A DNA stretch of 53,428 nt from Sulfuriferula multivorans (lineage in GTDB: Bacteria > Pseudomonadota > Gammaproteobacteria > Burkholderiales > Sulfuriferulaceae). Location of the stretch: assembly GCF_003851125.1 (NCBI RefSeq), contig NZ_BGOW01000016.1:1-53428 (forward strand), given 5' to 3'. Positions 9,592-17,067 of this stretch are shown here, in pieces (the first letter of the stretch is position 1; each line of letters starts with the position of its first letter). The notes below the pieces were generated by a model. It was given only the letters and a program-made list of their open reading frames with translations. It was not told the DNA's origin and ran no database searches. The position numbers were made by a program, and so were the translations under genes.

Positions 9592-10361
9592 TGTGCGATA
9601 CATGCGCCATCCTGACCGATGCCGGGCAGATTGTGCAGGCTCAGGCCGCTATCCAGAGAGACTGGCAGCGCCTGATTGAGTCCGGGATCCTGCGGCAGCA
9701 AGGCGGGCAGCACGTTAAGAGTGCCCACATAGCCATACTGACCGACGCGGTAATCGCGTGCCCCGGCGTCATTGCTCACCACGATTTCTCCCGCAGCCAC
9801 GTCCAGGTACAGTCCATTGCCCAGGCTGGATGCACGATGCTTTTGATCCGGGTCTTGCGTGTTGTCGTCAGTAGCCGTGCTGTCGGTCAGTAGTCCCTGG
9901 CAGTTGTCCTGGCATAGCAGCAAACCATAACGCGTACCGCGGATACCAATGGTTGCGACGCCGGCCTGCGCCTTGTAGGCATCGCGATTGCCACGGTGGC
10001 CAATCAGCCCGGAGATGGCGCGCATTCCACCCTTGAGCAGATTGAAGGCGATGGCGTCCTGTGCTGGTTTGGCTTCGTCGTAGTGATAGGCATCAAGACG
10101 CAGCGACGTCTGTGGACGCAGAGTGATTTGCCCGCCGTCGCTGAAGCGCAGGCGCACGTAGCTTTTCTTCTGCGTGGTGATGGTTTCCTGCGCGCCCAGA
10201 GTGGCGCCTTCGCAGAGGATGCGCATCGTCTTGTCCGGCAATTGTGCCGATACGGTGCCGACCAGAGACACCACGGTCGCAGCGGGCGTATTCGCATAGG
10301 CGGACAAAGAAAGCAGCAACAGGGCTGCACAAAAAAATCTAGTTACAACTGGAGCGGGCAT
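9588..10361 (-). CDS. FecR-domain exported protein
   Basis: 257 residues with a signal peptide (MPAPVVTRFFCAALLLLSLS, cleavage near ANTPA). A FecR domain follows at about residues 25-190, including SYVRLRFSDGGQITLRPQTS and VATIGIRGTRYGLL. There is no transmembrane anchor or anti-sigma N-terminus and no FecI sigma gene nearby, so this is not the classical iron-citrate regulator. FecR-domain proteins of this secreted kind occur next to CHASE2 cyclases. I chose the ATG at 10361, preceded by AAAGGGAAA. Its first 23 bases overlap the 3' end of the hemagglutinin gene, so translation may be coupled. Two cysteines (LLCQDNC) could form a disulfide. Confidence 0.85.
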   Translation of the reverse strand: MPAPVVTRFFCAALLLLSLSAYANTPAATVVSLVGTVSAQLPDKTMRILCEGATLGAQETITTQKKSYVRLRFSDGGQITLRPQTSLRLDAYHYDEAKPAQDAIAFNLLKGGMRAISGLIGHRGNRDAYKAQAGVATIGIRGTRYGLLLCQDNCQGLLTDSTATDDNTQDPDQKHRASSLGNGLYLDVAAGEIVVSNDAGARDYRVGQYGYVGTLNVLPALLPQDPGLNQALPVSLDSGLSLHNLPGIGQDGACIAH

Positions 10362-12831
10362 TGTGATTTCCCTTTTGCGCGTCTGAAAGCAGGCTGGGTG
10401 TCGTGGAGAGTGCGCTGGTTTGTATGAGCAGGCTGTTATCCAGTCCAAAGGGTACAGCCGGAGCAACCTCTACAATGGGTGCAACCGATACTTGGTTGGA
10501 TGAAACGAGTACGGTCTGTTGCGCCAAAGCTGAACCGCCACTCGCGTTCAACTGATAGGTAAACGTGTCGGTGCCGATGAAATTATCGGACGGGATGTAA
10601 CGGAGCGTCCCGTTTCCGTTGTTGATGACGTTGCCGTGCGCAGGTTGAACAATCTGGTCGATGGTGAGCGGTCCACTACTGCCACTGACGGGGATCAGGG
10701 TGCTGGAGCCGAGCATGGCACCGGCGCTAGGGGAAAAAAGCACCTTGCTGCTGGACGCGAAAACCACCGTGCCGCCGACCAGATTGGTCGGTGCAGGCAG
10801 ATTGGCGATACCGGAGAAAATCAGTGTCGCACCGGATGCGGTGTTAAAAACGCCGCCACCACTCACTGGCCCCGAAAAATCGAAGGTTCCGAAATCATTC
10901 TGCAAGCTTCCATCATTGACAAATCCGACGCCGATCGTAGTGCGCCCGCCGGGGTTGGTGTTCTGCAGGGTTCCCTGGTTAATGAAACTGGACGGCGAGC
11001 CGCTTTGGCTGATGGCGTAGTGGTTGTTATTGCCGTCGTTGATGGGGTCATTGACGACAAAACGTGCGCCGGGCGCGTTTGTCAGCACAGTTCCCTGGCT
11101 TAGCGTCAGATTGGCAGATCCTCCCATGCTGGCGGTACCGTGACTGGTCAGGTTGCCGCCCACAAGCATTGGCGTGCCGAAAATATTCAGTTGCGTATTG
11201 ACGTTCACCGGCTGATCGGGCTGCAGCACGCCTCCGCTCCAGTTCAGGGTGTTGATCGAGAGAGGCTGGCGGTTGTTGAGCGTACCGTCGTTCAGTTGCA
11301 AGGTGTCGATGGTAGCTGGCGCATTGAGCAAGAGGGCTGCACCGTTGAGTAACACCACTGAGTTGGCCAGCAAGTTGCCTGCGCTAAGTTGTGAGGTAGC
11401 GCTGACCTGGGTGGTACCGTCGAGATTCAGTGTGTAGCTGGAATCAAGATAAACCGAACTGCCCAGGTTGATCAGATGCATGGCGCTGAGATTGACATTG
11501 GCCGCCAGCGGTTGCCCGGACGTACCCAGATCGGCATTGAGATTGATATCGCGCCCGGCACTCAGGCTGAGAGAATGTGCCGCACCCAGGCTGGGAATAG
11601 GCGAACTTACCGTGATGTCGGTCGAGGCGGCCAGTTGAATGGTTGACCAGGATCCGTTTGCCAGGCTGGCTGGATCAATGTTAAAGGTGTTGGGAGACAA
11701 AGTGTTGTCGACTATGCCCGATGAGGGAATGGTATCGGTGCCACCGGAGATGACGTTGATGTATGCCGGGTCGAGCAATAGCGAACCGTTCTGATAGCCG
11801 GGCGTATGTGCCTGCCCGCTGTAGTCGCCCAGCAGCGAAAGCTGCATGCCGGATAGTTCCAGGCTTCCGCCGTTTCCACCCAGGCCACCACCATCGACCG
11901 CGACCTTCGCACCGCGCGCCAGATCAAGCTTGCCGCCAGCGACGATCTGTACCGCGCCGCCATCCTGCTGGCTGTCTGCTGCACCGCTGGCACTGATGAG
12001 GCTGGCGTCGTGGAGATGGATGTCACCACTGGCACGCAGTACGATCTGACCACTTGCTGCCTGCGTCGCACTGTCGGCATTGACGATACCGCGTTGGTCG
12101 ATCAACGTGGCATAGATGCCGATATGCCCGCTGGTGGCGACGAGTTGGCCGAGGTTGAGCGCTTGCCCACCTGGAGCGCTAATGGCGACCCGAACATTGG
12201 GGGAGGCCGGGTCGAGCAATTCGACGCTGCGGCCTGCGGCGAGCACGATCTGTCCCTGCGGGGCGTTGATGAGACCGGAATTGTTGATATCCGGCGCGAT
12301 CAGGTACACCTGGCCACCGGATGTAGTGTTGATGACAGCCGCGTTGTCGATGGCAGCCGTGTTCGGGTTGGCACTAAAGCGCAGGCGTCCGGCGGCGAAG
12401 TCCTGATCGGACAAGTTCAGCGTGCTGGCGACCAGTCCCGCTGTATCGATTCTGGCACCGGCAGCGAACACGATGCCGTTGGGATTGATCAGAAAAACGC
12501 GTCCGTTGGAGAGCAGTGCGCCGAGAATGCGCGATGGGTCCTGGCCGATAACGCGGTTGAGGACGGCGCTGGAAGCGCTTTGCTGAATGAACCGGGTGAT
12601 TTCATTGGCGTCGATGGAAAAACCATTCCAGTTAATGATCGCGCCTGGCGTATTGTGAATGTCGAGTTGGCTGCCCAGGGTTTTGAAATTGACCTGGCCG
12701 CTCAGTACCTGCGCTCCGTCGGGGTTGGCTGATGCAGCGACGGGCCACTGCAGCATGAGGGCGCAAAGTGCGCCCAAGGCTTTTAATCGGAGACGCGAGC
12801 TGATTTTTCTGGGCTGGTTATATGCTTGCAC
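10339..12831 (-). CDS. Filamentous hemagglutinin-type TpsA exoprotein
   Basis: The 830-residue secreted partner of a two-partner secretion system. It has a long signal peptide to about residue 36 (ALCALMLQWPVAASA) and an N-terminal TPS secretion domain with the diagnostic FLINPNGIVF near residue 135. A Gly/Asn-rich beta-helix passenger follows. Near residues 740-790 a short Ig/cadherin-like module is visible (GTLRYIPSDNFIGTDTFTY), a type of domain usually found in large surface proteins. The protein is short for an adhesin. It starts 16 bp after the TpsB gene, and FecR follows with overlap. Export through TpsB to the surface or medium is expected. Confidence 0.9.
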   Translation of the reverse strand: MQAYNQPRKISSRLRLKALGALCALMLQWPVAASANPDGAQVLSGQVNFKTLGSQLDIHNTPGAIINWNGFSIDANEITRFIQQSASSAVLNRVIGQDPSRILGALLSNGRVFLINPNGIVFAAGARIDTAGLVASTLNLSDQDFAAGRLRFSANPNTAAIDNAAVINTTSGGQVYLIAPDINNSGLINAPQGQIVLAAGRSVELLDPASPNVRVAISAPGGQALNLGQLVATSGHIGIYATLIDQRGIVNADSATQAASGQIVLRASGDIHLHDASLISASGAADSQQDGGAVQIVAGGKLDLARGAKVAVDGGGLGGNGGSLELSGMQLSLLGDYSGQAHTPGYQNGSLLLDPAYINVISGGTDTIPSSGIVDNTLSPNTFNIDPASLANGSWSTIQLAASTDITVSSPIPSLGAAHSLSLSAGRDINLNADLGTSGQPLAANVNLSAMHLINLGSSVYLDSSYTLNLDGTTQVSATSQLSAGNLLANSVVLLNGAALLLNAPATIDTLQLNDGTLNNRQPLSINTLNWSGGVLQPDQPVNVNTQLNIFGTPMLVGGNLTSHGTASMGGSANLTLSQGTVLTNAPGARFVVNDPINDGNNNHYAISQSGSPSSFINQGTLQNTNPGGRTTIGVGFVNDGSLQNDFGTFDFSGPVSGGGVFNTASGATLIFSGIANLPAPTNLVGGTVVFASSSKVLFSPSAGAMLGSSTLIPVSGSSGPLTIDQIVQPAHGNVINNGNGTLRYIPSDNFIGTDTFTYQLNASGGSALAQQTVLVSSNQVSVAPIVEVAPAVPFGLDNSLLIQTSALSTTPSLLSDAQKGNHNARSSCN

Positions 12832-12847
12832 GATGAACCTCCGTTGC

Positions 12848-14458
12848 TCAAAAAACCAGCGTCAGGCTACCCTGGACGCGATTGTGATCGGACAGACTGG
12901 AATTCCCGGCACGCAGAATGTGTGCGTAATCGAGTTCCAGGCTGAGACGTTTGGCGACACCGACGCGCAGACCGAAGCCTGCGCTGGAAATGTTGGTATG
13001 GGCGATGTCGCCGGCCTGGGCGTCATTAAGACTGACAAATCCGGCATCGTAAAAAACCAGACCGCGCAGGCTGGCGTTGTTTAGCGATACGACGTGACTG
13101 ACATCCGGACTGTAGAGTTCGAGACTGACTTGCAGACCCTTGTCACCAGCGAACTGCCGTTCGTCGAAGCCACGCACTGAGTGCAAGCCACCCAGCCCGA
13201 ATTGCTCGCCTGGTACCAGGGGCTGGGACGTATACTGGCCACTGCTTTTGAGCCGGATCTGCCACGCAGCGCCGATGGCACGGCGGCAATCAGTGGTCAG
13301 GCGCAACAGACGGTAGTCGGCGCTGGCACCCGTTCTGGCCAGGGCAAAATCGGCGCTGTTGCCGTGCGCGCCACCCGCTATATTCTGCAGTGCCGTGAGC
13401 GCAAAACTACACTCGCCTTGTGTCGCGCTATAGCGCCCACTGTAGGCGAGACTCAGCGGATGCACGGTGACATCGTGGCCGATGGGGGTGCCGACAAAAC
13501 TGATGTCATTGCGATAGGCGCGGTAGTCGATGCCGTAAATCAGTTGTTGCTTGTAGCGAGCCGTATCGCTGAGATGCTGGTTGTAGCGCAGGCCGAAAAT
13601 ACTGCCTTTGCCACTGACACTGAACAATTGCGCTACAGTGCCGGCATTGATGTTGGCGTAGCCGGCAAACAGGTCGAGCGAGTCACCCAGACTGTAGAGC
13701 GGAATGTGGTAACCCGCGCCATAGGCGCTAACGCTGCTGAGATGATCCGGTGAGGTCAGGTATTGCAAAGTGAGCACCTGATCGCGGTTGGCAACATTGG
13801 CGTACTGGTAGCCCAGACCCAGACGGAATTTTCCGGTTTGTGCATTACCGCTGTTGTCCAGGGTGAAAAAGGTGCGCCAGGGCTTGCTGTCCTGAACCTG
13901 GACGCTGGCGTTGATGGTGTTGGGTTCGACGCCTTTGCGCAGGACCACGGCTGTGGTCTTGCCCGGATTGTCGTTGGCAAGCGTCAGTTCCTCATCGACC
14001 CGGTGCATGTTGGGGACTTGCCCCACTACAAGTGCAGGCAGGCTGTTGAGCACATTGGCGCGATCGTAATGGCGGCCGTTGGCAATATAGATAGTGGCCA
14101 GATGTGCTTCTACCACGGTGAGGTTCACTATTCCTCCCTGCAATGTCTGCTCCGGCAGCGTGACAGCGACCGCACTGTAGCCCGCTGTCTGATAAGCATG
14201 CTGGAGGGCTTCGCGTGCAGCTTCAATATCGGAGAAGCTGCGCGCGCTCCCGGTATAGGGCTGCAGTAAACGGTCGATCACATCGGCCTTGAGCAGACTG
14301 TTGCCGTTTACCTGATATGCTTTTATCGGGAAGCGCAATTCGTCAGAATCACCAGCCGTAGCAGCATGTACGGGCGGGATCGTTGAAAATGTGCAAGCAA
14401 GCATCAGCGACAGCACCAGTAGGTTTCTGCCTGTTTTTTTCTTATCCCTGAGGGTCAT
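12848..14458 (-). CDS. TpsB outer-membrane transporter (ShlB/FhaC/HecB family)
   Basis: 536 residues. A signal peptide ends near VHAATA. POTRA-type modules occupy about 40-200 (FPIKAYQVNGNSLL, then a VVEAHLATIYIANG segment). A beta-barrel domain follows, with a conserved GLGGLHSVRGFDER segment (the VRGY-like L6 loop motif) and a terminal beta strand ending in Phe (VQGSLTLVF), as barrel proteins require. The ATG at 14458 gives a normal signal peptide; an upstream start would add 18 unlikely residues. It exports the TpsA protein encoded 16 bp downstream. Confidence 0.92.
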   Translation of the reverse strand: MTLRDKKKTGRNLLVLSLMLACTFSTIPPVHAATAGDSDELRFPIKAYQVNGNSLLKADVIDRLLQPYTGSARSFSDIEAAREALQHAYQTAGYSAVAVTLPEQTLQGGIVNLTVVEAHLATIYIANGRHYDRANVLNSLPALVVGQVPNMHRVDEELTLANDNPGKTTAVVLRKGVEPNTINASVQVQDSKPWRTFFTLDNSGNAQTGKFRLGLGYQYANVANRDQVLTLQYLTSPDHLSSVSAYGAGYHIPLYSLGDSLDLFAGYANINAGTVAQLFSVSGKGSIFGLRYNQHLSDTARYKQQLIYGIDYRAYRNDISFVGTPIGHDVTVHPLSLAYSGRYSATQGECSFALTALQNIAGGAHGNSADFALARTGASADYRLLRLTTDCRRAIGAAWQIRLKSSGQYTSQPLVPGEQFGLGGLHSVRGFDERQFAGDKGLQVSLELYSPDVSHVVSLNNASLRGLVFYDAGFVSLNDAQAGDIAHTNISSAGFGLRVGVAKRLSLELDYAHILRAGNSSLSDHNRVQGSLTLVF

Positions 14459-14471
14459 GCTGTTCTCGTTA

Positions 14472-14499
14472 TAAAACCGTGCCTGCCGCACAGCACGGT
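14472..14499 (-). terminator. Terminator or attenuator upstream of tpsB
   Basis: On the minus strand ACCGTGC and GCACGGT form a perfect 7-bp stem with a 10-nt loop, followed by TTTTAT. A smaller GTGGC/GCCAC hairpin (14512-14498) precedes it. It sits between the stop of the cNMP-binding gene and the tpsB start, with no clear promoter after it. Confidence 0.6.
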
Positions 14500-14546
14500 G
14501 GCCGTTTGCCACCTAGGGGTTGCTAAAAATATCTGCTATGGGGTTC

Positions 14547-15569
14547 CTATACTTCGACGTTGTCGGCCAGAAAGCGGTCGTAGTCCTGGGTGCCAATAAT
14601 ATGGGTACCGTCACAATTGAACTGCATTCGAATGGCATCGCGGGTGATGCTGATCCCCATGTTGCGCAGATAAAAATCCGGAATGTTGCGCAGTGCCGGG
14701 AGTCTATCGATGACCTTGACAATTTCTTCCGATGCCAGCGGCTGCCAGGATTGGTAGTGATGCAGATAGGAGTCCTTGTAGTTCTGAGGCAGCGTCAGGC
14801 TGCTGAATTCTGCGGCAATGGAGTCGTACAGATGGCGGATCAGCCGTGTTTTTTCCGCATAGTCGAGAACAGGAAAATGACGGTCCAGATAGGCGTCGTC
14901 GATGAGTTTGTTAGCGGGATGAATTTCGTAGTTGAGTGGGTCGAGAATTGAAGTGAGGCGGATTTCGCCGCTGTTGAACTGCAGGAAAACCTCACTCACA
15001 CAACGCTCCAGAAGCAGCATTTTCAGTTTCACAATGAGTTCAGGTAACACCTTGTCAACCGGGCTTTCATGACGTTCGCGTAGAAAGGCTGTTTCGCGCA
15101 GCGACGGATCGCCTTTAATGCTGATTTGCAGATTGTTGCCCTTGATGCCGGTAGTGGTGAGCAGGTTTTCCTTGAGGATGAGTTCTTCAGTGCGGCGCGC
15201 GATGATGCTTTTAACAGTTTCACTGAGCTCGCTGCCCGAGTCCAGAAACTTGAGGAAAGGCTCCCGGTCCAGCACAATGATTTCGGCATCCGTGATGGCA
15301 ACGACAGAAGCAGTGCGCTTGCCCCTGTTGATCACCGCCATTTCTCCAAAGAATTCGCCGCAGCCGAGCTGGCCGATTTCTACCCGGTTGGTGAACTCGT
15401 AGAGAAATACCGAGCACTTGCCGGATTCAATGAAATAGACGTTATCGGCGGACTCCCCCTCAGAGAATATTAGATCACCTTTGCGGTAGTGACGCACCGA
15501 GCCGCGGGGCTGGAGTTTGATCAACTCGTTGGGGTTTAGTTTAGCGTTGTCCATAACCTTATTCTGCAT
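14547..15569 (-). CDS. cNMP-binding protein with an uncharacterised C-terminal domain
   Basis: 340 residues. An N-terminal cyclic-nucleotide-binding beta-roll covers about 15-135 and has the cassette CGEFFGEMAV followed by KRTASV, so the Glu and Arg for cyclic-nucleotide phosphate are present. The remaining 200 residues are helical and lack a CRP-type helix-turn-helix, so it is probably not a DNA-binding regulator. I do not recognise that domain; it carries stretches such as RHLYDSIAAEF and DFYLRNMGISITRDAIRMQF. An alternative start is Met6. It follows the smaller cNMP protein by 30 bp on the same strand. A role as a cAMP reader for the cyclase nearby is inference. Confidence 0.8.
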   Translation of the reverse strand: MQNKVMDNAKLNPNELIKLQPRGSVRHYRKGDLIFSEGESADNVYFIESGKCSVFLYEFTNRVEIGQLGCGEFFGEMAVINRGKRTASVVAITDAEIIVLDREPFLKFLDSGSELSETVKSIIARRTEELILKENLLTTTGIKGNNLQISIKGDPSLRETAFLRERHESPVDKVLPELIVKLKMLLLERCVSEVFLQFNSGEIRLTSILDPLNYEIHPANKLIDDAYLDRHFPVLDYAEKTRLIRHLYDSIAAEFSSLTLPQNYKDSYLHHYQSWQPLASEEIVKVIDRLPALRNIPDFYLRNMGISITRDAIRMQFNCDGTHIIGTQDYDRFLADNVEV

Positions 15570-15599
15570 GGGTCAGTGATGCCTCCCGGATGGCAATAT

Positions 15600-16055
15600 T
15601 TACATGGCAAGCAAATTGTCAGTCGGGTGGGCCAAATTGCCCTGGCTTGCCCTGGCGTTTGTCCCGATCTCTACAGGAGACTCTTTATGCAGGTTTGCCG
15701 CGAGATGTGCATTCATGCGCCGCAAACGTTCTGCAAGAACCCGCATGACATGTAGCGAAAAAAATGGCGTTTGCTGCACCATGAACAAAAAGCGTTTTTC
15801 GTCCACCGGCGCGAGCCTGCAGTGAGTTTTTGCGACTGCCGTCGCGCTGCGTTGATGTACATCGATCAGCGCCATCTCGCCCAGAAGTTCACCAGGGCGC
15901 ACAGCATCGATCAGTCTGCCGTTTACGCGAACTTCGGCTTCGCCGCTGAGGACGACATACATCACATTTCCGGGTGCGCCTTGCTCGAATATGCTCGTGC
16001 CGGGCGCAAACTCCTGGACATCATCGGAACGCGAGAACAAGTCCAGCAAATTCAT
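15600..16055 (-). CDS. Stand-alone cNMP-binding domain protein
   Basis: 151 residues, essentially one cyclic-nucleotide-binding domain with a short C-helix and a disordered tail. The cassette PGELLGEMALID followed by QRSATAV keeps Glu and Arg, so cAMP binding is plausible. No helix-turn-helix or other output domain is present, so it would act by protein contact or as a cAMP buffer. It is the first gene of the minus-strand cAMP block and lies 30 bp before the second cNMP protein. Confidence 0.82.
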   Translation of the reverse strand: MNLLDLFSRSDDVQEFAPGTSIFEQGAPGNVMYVVLSGEAEVRVNGRLIDAVRPGELLGEMALIDVHQRSATAVAKTHCRLAPVDEKRFLFMVQQTPFFSLHVMRVLAERLRRMNAHLAANLHKESPVEIGTNARASQGNLAHPTDNLLAM

Positions 16056-16407
16056 GTTTATCTCCGTATTACAGTCGGTGCTACATGCAATGAATGCCGC
16101 ATTGATTACGGAATCAGTATAGTTACAGCGAGCAGCCCGGCAATATAGGGGAATTCCCTAAATTGTCATGCTTGATGCGGAATCACCTCGTTGGGCAGAT
16201 TTTGGTCTTGGCCAGGGGTATGTGTGGCAGCCAGGGTGTTTGCAGGCGCAGACAAGGCAAGAGACGATGAGCTTCCGCGTCCGGTCATCAGCTTCGGCTG
16301 CTCTGGATCCTGGGTTTTCTCAAATCTGTACAATGAAAAACGAAGGTTTGCGCACTGCGTTGTGAAGGATGTGCCGATGGGCTTTTTGATTGTGTTGCGG
16401 CACCGCA
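16056..16407. other. Intergenic region without a convincing gene
   Basis: It separates the cNMP-binding gene from the response-regulator gene; both are on the minus strand. The short open frames on both strands lack family-like sequence. An AGGGGAATTCCCT near-palindrome around 16147-16159 could be a regulator site close to the cNMP promoter region, but I cannot assign a protein to it. Confidence 0.4.
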
Positions 16408-17067
16408 TTATTCCGGGGCTTTGCCTTCTGCCCAGAGCAACGCGTAGCGCAGCAAATCCTTTCCGCGGGCCAGACCAAGCTTTTGTTTGATGTTTTCGCG
16501 GTGTGCTTCGATTGTTTTGACGCTGCGCCCGAGCTGGCCGGCGATTTCGGCAGAACTATGCCCGCAGCCAATAAGACGCAGCACTTCGCGTTCCCGCTTG
16601 CTCAGTCGCTGCAAACTTGGACTCTCCGGAGTACGCGGCAACCGCCAGAGTCCGCCGGCGACTAACCGCCGTATGGCGAGCAGCAACACCGGCGGAGGGG
16701 TTTGTTTACTGAGATAGGCGCTGGCGCCGGCGGCATATGCATCGCGCGCGTAAAGCTGGCTCTCGTGTATGCTCAATACCAGAACGCTCAGTTCGGGCCA
16801 GGTTCGCTTCAGTGTGGCGACCAGTTGAAGTCCGGAGTCACGTCCGAGAGAAACATCGACGATGGCGAGATGGTGTCGGCATTGTTGTTGCGCGACCAGC
16901 GCTGCGGCGGCATCGCGGGCTTCGTGACACACGCAAAGTTCCGGCTCGCCGGCAAGCAGGGCTCGGATACCCTCGCCGACAATGGGATGATCGTCGGCAA
17001 GCAGGATGCGTATCTTGTCGGCAGTCAATTTGTGGATTCCGAAGCGAGTATGGGTAATGGCAGGCAC
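16408..17067 (-). CDS. NarL/FixJ-family response regulator
   Basis: 219 residues. The receiver domain begins at KIRILLADDHPIV, with phospho-acceptor Asp in LAIVDVSLG, a conserved Ser/Thr position in VLVLSIHE and Lys in AYLSKQ. A LuxR-type helix-turn-helix ends the protein (LSKREREVLRLIGCGHSSAE and the recognition helix VKTIEAHRENI). Only the receiver start is certain: the GTG at 17067 overlaps the kinase gene by 43 bp, while a TTG at 17028 would give a 4-bp TTGA overlap and fits the receiver domain better. Its partner is the kinase encoded immediately upstream. Target genes are unknown; the cNMP gene lies next downstream. Confidence 0.92.
   Translation of the reverse strand: MPAITHTRFGIHKLTADKIRILLADDHPIVGEGIRALLAGEPELCVCHEARDAAAALVAQQQCRHHLAIVDVSLGRDSGLQLVATLKRTWPELSVLVLSIHESQLYARDAYAAGASAYLSKQTPPPVLLLAIRRLVAGGLWRLPRTPESPSLQRLSKREREVLRLIGCGHSSAEIAGQLGRSVKTIEAHRENIKQKLGLARGKDLLRYALLWAEGKAPE

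Noticed and set aside
9588-10361. Classical FecR of a FecI-FecR iron-uptake switch
   Set aside because: It has a signal peptide instead of an N-terminal anti-sigma segment and no FecI-type gene is near; the only ECF sigma factor in the window is rpoE, 17 kb away.
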